A stretch of 64,000 nt of DNA from Blepharisma stoltei (GCA_914767885.1 CAJZBQ010000002.1:496001-560000), one strand, 5' to 3'; shown: positions 10,447 through 22,179, counted from the stretch's first letter. Program-made: numbers and translations. The notes: generated by a model not told the origin, from the sequence alone.

Positions 10447-11208
10447 TATTTTCTTAAGGTAGAAATTTAAATATTGCAAATTTACTAATTTTTCGTGTAA
10501 AATAGATTATGAGTTATAACAACTCACCTTTGTTTTTTTCTAAATGAGTATATAATTATAAGCAGAAAAAAATTAATTAATAGAATATAAACCTAACTCC
10601 CCCCCCCCCCCTCCGTGAGCGAACAAAAAAATTTTGTTCGCTCACGGAGGGGGGTTAATTTTTTTTTTAAAAAAAAATTTTATATATAAATTTTATAAAA
10701 AATATTTTTTTCGAAATTAAAAAAAAATCCTAATTTGCAAAAATTTGGAAGCAAATATTAATTTAATTTGCAAAATTTTATGTTTTAAAACGCAATTTGT
10801 TTAAAATTAAACAGAATTAGCTCTAGATTTCATTATACTAATTATCACTTATATATCAAAATTTTTTTTCCATTAAAATTTTTTCTATTAAAAAAATTTT
10901 TGTTCACTCACGGAGGGTGGGTTTTTGGTCAAAAAATGGCGATTTTTCTAATGGTTTTGTTCGCTCACGGAGGGGGGGGGGGGGGGGGGAGTAAGCAATG
11001 TGTGAATTAATCTTATATTTAGCAAATTAAAAACTTGTAGGCAGTTTGAAATAGATAAAAATGTTAAAATGGTACGATGAAACGATATTTTCTATAAAGT
11101 TCTTTAAAATATTAAATTTAATGAAAACAGCAGCAGAAGATTGATTTAAATAATGCAAAGATGTTAATAGGTATCTAAAAATTAAAGCCACTAATAATTC
11201 ACAATTAT
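10447..11208. other. Intergenic interval with one MITE
   Basis: Convergent 3' ends of the secreted-protein gene and the zDHHC gene flank AT-rich sequence and the family 1 MITE at 10596-10993. I see no other gene. Confidence 0.6.
10596..10993 (+). mobile_element. Family 1 MITE, full length (398 bp)
   Basis: Flanked by TAA on both sides. The left end is a hairpin of CTCCGTGAGCGAAC and its complement; the right end repeats the word twice more with GGGTGGGTTTTTGG between, then a G run and GAG. One of the best preserved copies. Confidence 0.85.
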
Positions 11209-12354
11209 TTATGCTTTACCTCTGGGCAATATAAACGGCGAAGAGGCGCCGGAGTCTGATTTCACGTATTGCATCGAATTTAGATCTTGTGAGTATTCTA
11301 CAGAGGAGTTTAAAGATGAGGATTTTACTATATTTGAGATATTTAGAGGGCTTTCAAAATACGGACTCCCAGAAGCCTCTTGATTATGATCTGAGTTTGA
11401 ATTTGCTTTGAGTTCAAAAGGTGCCTTAGGACGAGCTCATGTAATTCCGTCTCCAATTGGTTTACCAGTTTCCAAATAAACAGGTAAAAACCAAAGCCAA
11501 GGATTTTTTCCGAAAACTTGTCTTCAGTTTCATAATGGGCTTATGCTATAATTTTCAGCTTCTTTATCTAGCATTTCAACAGTAGTCGAGTTTTTGAGGA
11601 CTAATTTTATATGAAAATACGTAAACCTTGACAAAATAATCATGAGAATAAGTAAGAAAAAATATACTGCAATGTAGTACAAGTGAGGAATTAATGATAC
11701 TTGAATACTATCACTAAGGATAAGCTCTAATGAGCTATAAACTTGTCCAGTCAGTTTGAATAATATAAAAAATCCATTAATAAGTGAATATAGTAATAGC
11801 AAAATAAAAATTTTCCTATTGAAAAAACCTACACAGTTGTTGATTCAAGCTGATTTACATATTACGACAATGATGGTCCATGCCTAAAATACAAGTATCG
11901 CAAGTTGAGCAGTGATGGCAACGCTCTGGTTTGAATGAATGACATACCAGACAATATCGCTTCTTTTTAGTGTCAGAGTCGCTCTGATAAAATCCCTGCT
12001 TGGAGAATATTCTTAGCAAGACTAAGTTTTATGCAAAAATTAAGTTCAAATTTATAATCCTTTGGCTATTCCTCTTTATTAATTATCTCAATTTATTCTT
12101 ATAAAGAACACTCAATTTCTTGGAGAATTTCCAGGCTTGCAAATGACAGCTTGAATAAAGCTCCATAACAGAAGAAATAAAAGGATATGGAAAATGAAGA
12201 ATGACAGAAAAGATTCTTGATGACCTGATTCAAATTTACTTTGTGTTTTAGGGTAGAAAAATACGATAGCAAAAATATAATACACAAATCCTATCAAACC
12301 TATTGGGAGCATTAGCAAAAAGTCACCAATTAGTCTTCTGAAATTCATCTTCAT
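11209..12354 (-). CDS. zDHHC-type protein S-palmitoyltransferase
   Basis: Four membrane helices flank a cysteine-rich domain: [30 protein letters not shown], completed to [19 protein letters not shown] after the 16-nt intron at 11850-11865. An 86-bp IES (12014-12099) is removed upstream, giving [14 protein letters not shown]. After helix 4 come TTVE (the TTxE motif) and a FGKNPWLW segment typical of the family, then a Ser/Asn-rich tail ending at 11209. The enzyme transfers palmitate to Cys of membrane-associated proteins on endomembranes or plasma membrane. About 345 residues, normal size. Confidence 0.92.
11850..11865 (-). other. 16-nt intron
   Basis: Minus strand GTAATATGTAAATCAG splits the Pro codon of the DHHC-CP motif; splicing gives DHHCPWINNC exactly as in the family. 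Confidence 0.93.
12014..12099. mobile_element. Short IES, 86 bp
   Basis: TA at 12014-12015 and 12100-12101. Its removal joins zDHHC exon codons FFI and RIFSK in frame; left in place it adds several TAA stops. Confidence 0.8.
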
Positions 12355-12742
12355 ATTTTAATTTTTGAGCTGAAAATGATTAAAAATCAACGATCATTAC
12401 TAAAGTAATAACAATCTAAACAATTAAAGAAAAATTTCTCATAAATACAGACTCTTTTAAGAATTTAAAATAATTCATTTTAAAAGTTTACGAAAGTGAC
12501 GAATAGCTCTACAGAATAAATATGAATAAAATTCAAACAGAAAAGAGCAAGCTACACTTTCAAAACCAACGATTTTCTTATCTAAATAAATTTTTAAACC
12601 ATACAAATGGCGTTCCAGTCAACATTTAATCTAAGATCTTAAAATTCAAAAGCCCCTAACTTTCTAATTTCCCTATAACTTTTATGTTTAAAAACCATCA
12701 AAGTCTTTTTTATTCCTTTCAAAAACTTGAAATAATTTATAA
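12355..12742. other. Divergent intergenic interval, nothing recognised
   Basis: 388 bp of AT-rich DNA between the zDHHC start (minus) and the PP1 start (plus); presumably holds both promoters. No repeat or TA-bounded palindrome seen. Confidence 0.5.
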
Positions 12743-13735
12743 ATGGTCACAGCTGGAACTCCAGATTTAAACATTGATAACATAATCGACAAGCTTCTAG
12801 AAGTCCGTGGAAGCCGCCCAGGCCGTCAAGTAAATCTTACCGAACAAGAAGTCCGTGGTCTCTGCATTCGAGCACGTGAAATCCTCATTTCTCAACCAGT
12901 CTTGCTTGAGCTTGAAGCTCCTTTAAAAATCTGTGGAGATGTCCACGGTCAATACTATGACCTTCTCCGGCTCTTTGAATACGGTGGCTTTCCTCCTGAA
13001 GCCAATTATCTGTTCCTCGGTGACTATGTCGACCGTGGGAAACAGAGTTTAGAAACAATCTGCCTGTTACTGGCTTATAAAATCAAATACCCTGAAAACT
13101 TTTTCCTGCTCAGAGGTAACCATGAGTGCGCTTCAATTAACAGAATTTACGGCTTCTACGATGAGTGTAAGCGAAGATATAATATCAAGCTATGAAAAAC
13201 CTTTACAGATTGCTTCAATTGTTTACCGATAGCTTCTATTATTGATGATAAAATATTTTGCATGCATGGCGGGCTTAGTCCTGAACTAAGCAACATGGAA
13301 CAAATCAGAAGAATCATGAGACCAAGCGACGTCCCTGATACAGGGCTAATATGCGACTTGCTGTGGAGTGACCCTGATAAAGATGTGCAAGGATGGGGAG
13401 AAAATGACAGAGGTGTCAGCTTTACGTTTGGACCTGAAATTGTGGCGAATTTCTTAAGAAAACATGATTTGGATTTAATTTGTAGAGCGCATCAGGTGGT
13501 GGAAGATGGATATGAGTTCTTTGCGAAGAGGCAGCTAGTCACACTCTTTTCAGCACCGAATTATTGCGGAGAGTTTGATAATGCAGGAGCCCTGATGAGT
13601 GTAGATGAAACGCTTATGTGCAGCTTCCAGATATTGAAGCCTGCTGACAAGAAAATGGGAGGAGCTGTAGGGGTGGGAGCAAATAGGCCTTATACGCCTC
13701 CAAGAACTAAAGCTCCACAAAAGAGCTTTACTTAA
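12743..13735 (+). CDS. Serine/threonine protein phosphatase PP1, catalytic subunit
   Basis: 330 residues in one exon, with TGA at 13193 read as Trp ([13 protein letters not shown]), a conserved Trp in PP1. All metal and catalytic motifs are present: [31 protein letters not shown], and [14 protein letters not shown] near the C terminus. The RVxF-binding groove residues around LICRAHQ and FSAPNYC are normal. PP1 acts with many targeting subunits in cell cycle, cilia and glycogen control. The short basic/Pro tail (RPYTPPRTK) contains the TPPR motif of animal PP1, phosphorylated by CDKs there. Confidence 0.98.
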
Positions 13736-13833
13736 ATAATAGAATAATTTCTTTAATTTGTTATTCCTTACATTTGCTTACTCCACTGGCAATTAAAAAA
13801 AAAGCATAATTTAATTATATTTAAATGATTTAT

Positions 13834-14491
13834 TTAATAATTTAAAACATGATAAAAACAAAGCAAGCATTTAGCATTTAAGCATCCATCGCATCTGCAA
13901 GAACTATTGCATGATTTTCCATTGGCATAGCATTCACAATATTTTTTCAAGCATCCTGATCTACGACAGTTGCAGCCAACTATTGGGACTTGGACTTCGC
14001 TTCTTCGAAAGGCTTCTGGGTTCCTATCAAGTACAAAGGTTTTTGCTTCTCGTCTTTCGTTTTCGAATTCAGGGAGATTTTTGCACTCCATACACCCGCA
14101 GCCTCCACAGTATTCACCTCTTGCAAAACAGTCACAGTACAGCTTTAAACAAAAAGTCTTTCGGCATTTATGATTTATATAAGTAAATGGAGTTGAAGCC
14201 GACAAATAAAGTTTTAATTCATATAAAAAATAGAAAATTCAATTTTAGAGAAAATAGTTTTGAATCAGGAAAAGATATGCATACACAAGTTTTAGCTGGG
14301 ATAGCTTGAGAATTGTCAAAAAGCTGCAAGAATGGCTGGGCGTGATTTTGCTGAGAAACAAAAGGAGAGTCTAAGTCCATAGCTTGAGAAGGGGATTGTA
14401 AACTTTGTTGCAAAGGAGATAAAGAATTCAAGCAAAATTGGCTAAATGGTGAATATTTATTTGGGAAACTTCCTCCTGGTGTTCGATCCAT
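13834..14491 (-). CDS. CXC/CRC-domain protein (LIN54, tesmin, TSO1 type)
   Basis: Two cysteine-rich CXC repeats separated by the RNPEAFRR linker: RKTFCLKLYCDCFARGEYC and CNCRRSGCLKKYCECYANGKSC. CRC proteins bind CHR-like DNA and act in MuvB/DREAM-type cell-cycle transcription. The N-terminal ~70 residues (start at 14491) are Ser/Gln/Pro-rich. As written the first repeat lacks its first CxC; joining codons TGT GTA TGC (14279-14287) directly to CGA AAG at 14163 supplies CVCRKTFC, the exact CxCx4C spacing, and restores the frame by removing 115 nt between ATGC repeats. About 180 residues then, short for the family. Confidence 0.8.
14167..14281. mobile_element. Putative 115-bp IES with ATGC rather than TA ends
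   Basis: No GT-AG intron and no TA pair gives the needed frame. A direct repeat ATGC at both ends (minus strand) does, and completes the zinc-binding CxC of the CRC domain. Interior is AT-rich without inverted repeats. Confidence 0.5.
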
Positions 14492-14877
14492 AACTTGTAA
14501 ATAAAAATATTTATTTCTTAAATTTTATTGATGAGCTGAAAGAAAATATTGCCTAAAATGTTTTAAATAGGAATTTTCATCCATCGCTTCAAAACATAAA
14601 ACTAGCGAAGCTTAAGATTTAGCAAACAAATTTGTTTTATATTGAAATTTATGCCTCTAAATTAATATAGCACATTGCACTATTTTCAGATCGGCACTCC
14701 GCCTGCCATTTTTTTAGGCACTTGAAGGCCTGCAAAGTTCTGGCCTTCCCGTGTCATCATCAATTATTTATTAGGCCTAGCCTAATGCAGCTCTTATGAG
14801 TTTTTTACTAGTTTTTCTCCACACACTCTCCCCTTGTTTCTTAATCTTTTCTTTCCTTATGTCCCAGACTTTGTCTA
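14492..14877. other. Intergenic, with a GC-richer patch
   Basis: About 14690-14830 is GC-richer, with short inverted words (GGCCTGCAAAGTTCTGGCC; AGGCCTAGCCT). It may be the edge of a retroposon; no gene is seen. Confidence 0.35.
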
Positions 14878-15720
14878 GCTATTCGCCAATCTCTCATTTC
14901 TTTTGCTATTTCTAGTTAGCTTTGTTTGCTGCCTCTTTGATTTCTTTTGGTGCTCTTTTTTGTTTCTTCTTTTGGTACTTCGTTTGGTGCTTCTTTTTGT
15001 GCTTTTTTTGGTGTTTCTTTTGCTTCTTCTTTTAGTGCTTCGTTTGGTACTTCTTTTGGTGCTCTTTTTTATTCTTCTTTTCATGCTTTGTTTGATGCTT
15101 CTTTTGTTTCTTCTGTTTCTTCTTTTGTTTCTTCATTTGGTGCTTCTTTGGTGCTTCATCATTTATCTAAATCAATCATACTTGCACAAGCCTCTTTCCT
15201 AGACTCATTCTTTTATCCTTTCTTCAATATCATATGGTATTACTCTCGATGATTATACGGTCAATATAATCTAGATTATTCAGCACACATCTAGTCTGCT
15301 TTTCTGCCAAAGCCTTGACTTTAGCTCTAATTCTCCATCTTCTTCTACATCAACTCCCTCAGTTTCAAGTTTTTTCATCTAGCTAATTCTCATCTTGACA
15401 CTTCAGATGTCCTGCTCAAAGTTACCTCCAAACATTATCTGTGCTTCTTTTGCGTTTGCTTTCATCATATCTAGTCCTCTTAAGATTTTAATGTCTACCC
15501 CCAAGATTCAACATCCTCTAATCCCATAATTTCCGTCTCCTCATCCTCAAAGTAACTAATATCACTAAAACTAAAATTTGAATCATCTTCATCTAAGGTT
15601 TCGTCACAGATGCTCAATCTTCGAACATAGTTTAAGGCAACATTCTGTGTTCACTCCTCTTTTTCGTAATCAATTGCTACAAATAAAAAATTGGCCTTCA
15701 TGTGTCAAAAAATTTGGCAA
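14878..15720 (-). pseudogene. Decayed acidic/Lys-rich protein, probable retroelement ORF remnant
   Basis: Minus strand reads in pieces: VAIDYEKEEWTQNVALNYV and SFSDISYFEDEETEIMGLED, a frame change, MMKANAKEAQIMFGGNFEQD, several stops, then a low-complexity segment of GAAGCACC/AAAGAAG repeats (KEAPNEVPKEETKK). Multiple TAA/TAG stops and frame changes show it is not translated whole. No domain is recognised; position among retroelement debris suggests mobile origin. Confidence 0.35.
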
Positions 15721-15940
15721 GTGTAGTGCTGATAAGAAGATAATGAAATGCACTATATTTTCTTATTTATTTCTACCTAATTCTATTAAAAATTAAGTCA
15801 AAATGATCCGATTTTAATAAAAAAAATTATTCATTAAGCTCATCTGAGCAAATTTCTTTTTATTCATATAATTTTGATTAAGATTATTACAAAAATATAG
15901 AAAGATGTCCGTTAATGAACCGTGTATTGGAATTGACTTA

Positions 15941-16264
15941 CTCCCTCCTCCTTGAGCGAGCAAAACCATTGGAAAATCGCTATTTTTTGCCCAAAAACCC
16001 ACCGTGAGCGAACAAAAAATTTTTAGGAAAAATGTCGATATATAAGTGATAATTATCATAATGAAATATATAGCTACTCTGCTTAATTTTAAACAGCTTG
16101 CATTTAAAACATCAATTTGACAAAATTAAACTTAAATATTTGCTTTCAAATTTTGCGAATTGGGATTTTTTTAAATTTTGGAAAAAAAATTTAGTTTAAA
16201 TTTATATTTACATTTTTTGAACATTGAGTGAACAAAATTGTTTTATTCGCTCACGGGGGAGTTA
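15941..16264 (-). mobile_element. Family 1 MITE as IES in HSP70
   Basis: 324 bp between TTA repeats. Joins GID to LGTSNCC, the universally conserved start of HSP70, which makes the precise TA boundary very secure. Confidence 0.92.
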
Positions 16265-16615
16265 GGAACATCTAATTGCTGTGTAGCTGTTTGAGGTGAT
16301 AATAAAGTTAAATAATCCCCAATGATCAAGGCAACAATCTGACTCCTTCATATGTAGCTTTTACCAATACAAAAATACTTGATGGAGAAGAGGCTAAAAG
16401 TCAACTTGCAAGAAACCCAGAAAACACTGTTTATGGCATAAAAAGGCTTATTGGAAGAAGATTTTATGACAAAATTGTTCAGCAAATGATGGAACTTTGG
16501 CCATTCAGAGTTGTCTGTGGCCCAGGTGATTGACCTTTAATAGGTGTCCAATTCAAAGGAGAGCCAAAATACTTTTCCGCTGAGGAGATAACTGCAATGC
16601 TTTTTACCAAGATGA

Positions 16616-16801
<186 letters not shown>

Positions 16802-16874
16802 TGACGATGCTCAAAATTAGTTCTTTTCTCAGCTATAGCCCAGGAATCAATTTAGATGGTCGCGGGCTGGAAGG

Positions 16875-17094
16875 ATGCTCCGTGAACGAACAAAACCATT
16901 GGAAAATACCTATTTTTCGCCCTACAACTCACCCTCCGTGAGCAAACAAAAATTTTTATGAAAGAATAATTTTGATATAACCAAATCTCTAGCTAATTCT
17001 GTTTAATTATAAACAGCTTACATTTTTAAATTTGAAAAAAAAAACTCTATAAAAAAAAATTAAACATCCGTGAGCGCCTTCCTAAGTTGGCTAT
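16875..17094 (-). mobile_element. Family 1 MITE, degenerate
   Basis: Shows CCGTGAACGAAC, CCATTGGAAAATACC, CACCCTCCGTGAGC and a distal CCGTGAGCGCC, in minus orientation and shortened. Confidence 0.65.
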
Positions 17095-17415
17095 CTAACT
17101 CAAGTTGTCGAACCAACTCGGGGAGTTGCTCATCATTCTCCCAGTCCGGGACCATCTAAATAGATTCCTAGGATACATTACATCCCTGGCAAATTTTATT
17201 ATTATTTTGCTCGGTTTATCTGATGCACCTTTATCTAGCAACACTAACAAAATCTATCACATAGGGTAGAAGGCCTGGTCCTTATTTTTACGATTCATAT
17301 GGATTTTAAAGCTTGAACTTCTATTGAAAAGAAAGCAAGGTGATATGTCAAAACGAGGATATTGCTAGCTAAGCTTCATAATCACCCTACTATAGACGAC
17401 ATATAAAACTAATAA

Positions 17416-17647
17416 CTTCCCATTTAAGCATAAAAAAAATATTTTAAATTTCCATTTTTGAGTAAAGTGGAGATAGTGAAATAAAATACTAATTAAATAT
17501 TTGGCACCAAAAATCGGTTAATTTTTTGAATTAAATTTTATATAAAAAATTGCATTAAATTTATATTATATATTCTAAAAAAAGAATCATTATTTTGCAA
17601 CCCCTTCAAATTAGAACTGATTTTTTGCTCCAATTAAAGAGAGGAAG
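17416..17647. mobile_element. Family 2 MITE, degenerate
   Basis: Left TAA-CTTCCCATTTAAGC and right TTTTTGCTCCAATTAAAGAGAGGAAG-TAA match both ends of the 55604 copy, with TAA duplicated on both sides. Confidence 0.5.
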
Positions 17648-18717
17648 TAATTAAGCGATAAGCATATGGTTTCTATAATAAATATGAAAGAGAAATAAAC
17701 ACACTTATTTTTGATTTGGGAGGTGGCACCTTTGATGTATCTTTAATATCAATAGAAGAAGGTATTTTTGAAGTCAGAGCTACATCCGGAAATACTGGCA
17801 TAGGAGGTAGCGACTTTGATAATATAATGACCCATTATTGTATAGCTGATTTCATGAACAAAACAGGAATCAGCTTAAATGGAAACACTAGAGCTGTAGT
17901 AAGACTGAGAGCTGCTTGTGAAAGAGCCAAAATAGTTTTATCATCAGCACAGCAAACATTCATAGAAGTCGATTCCTTAGTAGAAGGAGTTGACTATTCT
18001 GCACAAATTAATAGAGTAATGTTTGAAGAACAAAATAGTGTCAGTTTCAGAGAATGCATTCCTCCTATAGAAAGAGTTCTTAAAGACTCAGGATATGCTA
18101 AAAATCAGATACATGAAATTGTACTTGCTGGCGGATCATCAAGAATTCCAAAAGTTAGGCAGCTGATTCAAGAATACTTTAATGGAAAAGAATTGTGGAG
18201 TGGCTTTAACCCTGATGAAATAGTAGGGTATGGAGCAGCTGTAATAGGCGGAATCTTGTCAGGAGATTATTCAGAGCAAATCCAAGACATATTACTAATT
18301 GATGTGATTCCATTTTCACTTGGTGTTGAAACTTATTGCGGAGTGATGAAGGTTTTAATACCCAGAAATTCATCAATTTCTATAAAAAAAACTGAAATTT
18401 TCACCTCTTATGCGGATAATGTGTCTGGAATCTGCATTCAGGTATTTGAGGGTGAAGGGTCAATGACCAGAGATAACCGTTTCTTGGGAAGATTCAATTT
18501 AGAAGGTATCAATCCTGCACCAAGGGGAGTTCCTCAAATTGAAGTCACCCTCAGTGTTGATACCAACAGTATTTTGGAACTAAGTGCCAAAGATCTAAAA
18601 AGTGGAAAGACATTGCAACTATAGCAAATGAATGTGGAAGACTTTCAAAAGATTATATCAATCAGGCATTAAAAGAATTTGCAAATTATAAAGATTATGA
18701 TTAATTCTGGTGGGTCA

Positions 18718-19020
18718 CTGGGGTTTATTTCAGCCCCTCTCTCTTATTGGCTAGCTTCACATAGGCGGCGTTAAGTACTTGCATCCTTTTTCTCCATGAG
18801 CCGCCAAATAAAAGGTACGTCAGACAGACTGTAGGGAGACTCAACCGTTCAGGTCTTTATTCTTTTTCAATAACCAAGGACTGCCGTCAGCTTGCTGAAT
18901 TGCCAAAATCTTAGAACATTGCTTCCAAAAATCATGGAAGGTGATGCGTTTTAGACTCCGAATGTGAGTTGAGGAATAAAAAGTTTGGTATCAAAAATCG
19001 CCACAGAGAGCTATATATTA
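18718..19020. mobile_element. SINE-like segment related to the SET-gene insert
   Basis: Shares blocks with 1672-2110 in the same order: GGGGTTTATTT, GGCGTTAAG/GGCGCTAAG, CCTTTTTCT, GACGTC/TACGTC, GGGAGACTCA. GC-richer than flanks. Confidence 0.55.
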
Positions 19021-19033
19021 AGCATTTGCATAA

Positions 19034-19187
19034 TTTGGGGACGGTCGCCACACATCGGGGCATTTTCCCAAGTGTGAAACCCAAATCTTGCATGAAGAGT
19101 TTCCAAACTTGAGTGGCTTCATATTTTGGATTTGATTTTCACATGTGGAAAAATGCTGCTACGTGTGAAGACCCTCCCAAATAATTC
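19034..19187. repeat. Degenerate palindromic element
   Basis: The left arm (ATTTGGGGACGGTC...CATTTTCCCAAGTGTGAAA) is imperfectly complementary to the right arm over ~55 bp (TTTTCACATGTGGAAAAATG...GACCCTCCCAAAT). Resembles the other hairpin IESs but eroded. Confidence 0.55.
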
Positions 19188-19394
19188 TAACACATTATAA
19201 CTTCCTCAGACATAGATGAATTTCAGGAAACATGAACTAACTCCATCCGCCATTAAATACTTTATTAAATTATAAAAAAGAAGAGGAATTATATAGGAGA
19301 AAGGCTGAAGGTAGAAATAAGTTAGAGGGCACTATACATAAAGCAAGAGTATATATATGAATGGCAGGAAAGAATCAGCCTGTCCTATCATTTC

Positions 19395-19841
19395 GGTTAT
19401 CCTAATAGCTATTGGTATATTTATATAATGAGATGCTCGAAAGATGACAAGGCTGTTGATGCTGAATGAAGGGAAGGACTAAAGAGCGGAACCCATACAC
19501 TTATTTTAACTCACACAGAGATCAGGCAATTGTCTATATTTTCAGGCTTAGAGCTGGATTTAACTCAGCTGTATATTCTCAGAATTTAAGGCATTTAAGC
19601 CATACAAGTTTATGTATGTGTTGTGGATGATGAAGAAAAGATGAAGTTCATATTATTTAATTGCTTTTTATATGACGATTATAGATTTGACTTATTTTTG
19701 GAATTACAGAAATGTGGAGTTTTAGAGGAAATTGCAAAAGAAAGATTCAACGTGAGTGAAATAGCACGGTATTCACATAAATTTATCAAGTGGATTAAGG
19801 AGAAGTATGGTGAGAAGTTTATGGAGGTTGATGCGAAGTAA
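19395..19841 (+). pseudogene. Non-LTR retrotransposon 3' fragment (RNase H tail and C-terminal zinc motif)
   Basis: Coding-like stretch KDDKAVDAEWREGLKSG, a frame change, IFRLRAGFNSAVYSQNLRHL, then CMCC...DEVHII(F)NC, i.e. C-x-C...H-x4-C as at the end of LINE polyproteins, and LYDDYRFDLFLELQKCG to a TAA at 19839. Two single frame changes and a missing 5' part show decay. It lies inside the HSP70 IES, so it is germline-limited. Confidence 0.6.
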
Positions 19842-19934
19842 AAAATTTTATTTCTAGTGTTATGAAGTTACGAGACAAGAATACTGATATCGATAACGGT
19901 AAAGTTTAAATAAATAAATATTTGGTATATTTAT

Positions 19935-20400
19935 TGTATATTTGAGCTATAAACAGGAGCATGAGACAAAAGACAGAAGGCTAATATATGCTGATCTGGT
20001 CTTTGGTTCTTTGGAAGTTAATTCATCTCTTTGCCAGCAGCGCCCAGTCCAGCGGGTGCCTGAAATGAGACAAGAGGGCATACTGCCTAGGCTGCTATTT
20101 ATTTGTTCTCTAGAATGAGCAAGATTAAGGGGAGACAAGCTGAGCATTACCTATATGAAGTTTCATCCAGCTGAATGGGCCCTTACAAGACTACCTAGTT
20201 GAACGATTATCAATATTTGTATTAATATGGGCTCCGATGAGGGTTGAAAATGGGTTCTCCGGCAGGAAGCCAAATTGCATCAAAATGAGCAATGCCTCTA
20301 CTGGGAACTGGGAGTTTTGGGCTTGTCCAACTCTCGGCATGCTTCTTAACCCCTACAGTTAATGCTACAGAGTATAAAATTAACAGATAAACTAAACTAA
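19935..20400. mobile_element. GC-richer insert, SINE-like
   Basis: Follows the LINE fragment within the same IES; GC-rich words (CAGCAGCGCCCAGTCCAGCG) unlike the surroundings. No coding capacity; family uncertain. Confidence 0.4.
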
Positions 20401-20865
20401 TTTACAATGCAAGAGTTATAATAGAACAGTTGTATAAAAAGATCAAGGAGAATGAAGATTGGATCGAACAGAATCCAGGTGCAACAGTCGAGGAGTTTGA
20501 TGAAAAAACGAAAGAAATTGAAGAGATTTGTAGAATTTTGGATAAGGGAATAATTAACGAGGAAAGAAAGCAGGCTAACTTTGAAGGAGAAATGCCTGAA
20601 GAAATCCCCAGTAATGAAGAAGAAAAGAAAGATATTGCATAAATTATCTCATATATTAATAAAATTTTAAATTATTTAATGCAATTTATACTTTATAATT
20701 AGCAATATATACCATTTTATCTTTCTCTTGCAATATATTATTTTATCTAATCATATAATATCCAAATCAAATAATTCCAATTTCCCCTTATAACGCTCCA
20801 AATTATTACTCCTACCTTAAAATTTTCCAAAAATTTCTTTAAAAAATTTTTGGGGCCTCAAGATA

Positions 20866-22050
20866 ATGGAAGATAAGATTTCATGCGTTTGCCAAGAGCA
20901 CTATGACAATTTTCTCTCTTGTCAAAAATGCTTTCAAAGGTTCTATAAAGCCCAAATGCTAAAAGCTGAAAACAAAAAATTAATTGAAGAAATCGAGCAA
21001 CGAACAAATTATCTTAAAAAAGTCCTTGGAAGAATTACGGCAATTGAAGCAAGGATGAAGATGATGTCTGAGCACCCACATCCTAAGCAGCAGTCAACAA
21101 ATATAAAGCAGCAAGCACAGGGCTCAGAAGTTGACTTCATGGCAAAAGAACTTCCTCAATGCTTTTTCTCAATCTGCAAAGACCCAGAGCTTGCTATGGC
21201 ATTTTTACTCAAATGTGGAGCAATCCCAAAAAGCAGAAAATGTGATAAATGTATGACAGAATATGGAGCTCCCGAAATGAGAATTGAAAACTATGGCTGC
21301 TTAGGCTACAGTTTCCACTGTACCAACTGTAATTCCAGATCAAATATAAAAGAAAATACTTTTTGGGCAAAATGCCAATTGAATTTAGACAAGATTCTAT
21401 TATTTATGTTTTTATGAGCATTAGGTATGAAGGATTCTGAGATTGCGAATCTTCTTGACTGTTCTCCAACCCACATAATTCACCTCAGTCGTCGTATAAG
21501 AAAGCTTGCCTGCAAAGAATTTATTAAAAATTTACCAAAATTTAACGGAGTCGTAGAAATTGACGAGCAGAATTTCATTCAAAGGAAAATCGAAATTGGG
21601 AAAGGGAAAGCTCCTCAGAAATGGGTGCTACTTATGTATGAAAGAGACACAAAACTAGCTTACTTAGAGCCGCTAGAAAAAAGGTCGTTTGAGTATATTC
21701 TACCAATAATACAAAAGCGCTGCGAAATTGGAACAGTTATTTTGACTAGTAGAAATGGGGCCTATGGCAGATTAGAAGATTATGGCTACCCTCATTTCAC
21801 TTTAGAAAAATTTAAAGGCTTCGAAAATGCTGACAATAAAGAAGTCCACATAAGAGGAACAATTACACTATGGCTGTGAGCTAAACATAATATAAAAGCC
21901 AAAAACCGTAGCGCTATCCACCTTGAAGAGCATCTCCAAGAATTCTTATGAAGACGCCAGATCAGACAAAGATGCCGCTACAAAAAGTTGTTAGAAAGTG
22001 CTGAGGTGTTAAGAAACGTGCTTGACTTAATTTCGAAAGAAAACCAATAA
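20866..22050 (+). CDS. IS1595/ISXO2-type transposase-derived protein, probably domesticated
   Basis: 394 residues, uninterrupted once TGA is read as Trp (e.g. 21415, 21877). N-terminal Cys pairs (CVCQEHYDNFLSCQKC) and a coiled coil (~30-65); a zinc ribbon CDKC...CLGYSFHCTNC (~125-160); helix region LDCSPTHIIHLSRRIRK; then the DDE-like core. The first Asp is present (NGVVEIDEQNF), but the second motif reads VILTSRNGAY (family T-D) and the third GTITLWLWAKHNIK lacks the E of the N-T-x-E-x-x-W motif. The C-terminal HLEEHLQEFLWRRQIR matches the family end. So it likely binds DNA but cannot cut: a domesticated gene. No inverted repeats or TSD flank it. Confidence 0.8.
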
Positions 22051-22179
22051 GATAATTTGAATAAATAACCATTGATATGATTTTAGCCTTAAGAGTCATA
22101 CATATGCGCATGACCGAAATCTTCCAACTGTCTCATATACTTATTTCCTTATTACTTTCCATATAAAAAATAGCTTGGA

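Larger units (their letters stand above)
18704..20404. mobile_element. 1.7-kb composite IES in HSP70
   Basis: TA at 18702-18703 and 20403-20404; removal gives FANYKDYD-YNARVIIEQL in frame. Contains, left to right, a SINE-like insert, a palindromic element, a LINE 3' fragment and another GC-richer insert. Confidence 0.8.

Noticed and set aside
13190-13198. Nonsense mutation splitting PP1 into two genes
   Set aside because: TGA at a conserved Trp position; the same holds in POLK, SPEF2 and zDHHC, so it is codon reassignment.
14903-15252. Plus-strand Phe/Leu/Ser-rich open frames
   Set aside because: Antisense of a GAAG/GCACC low-complexity repeat.
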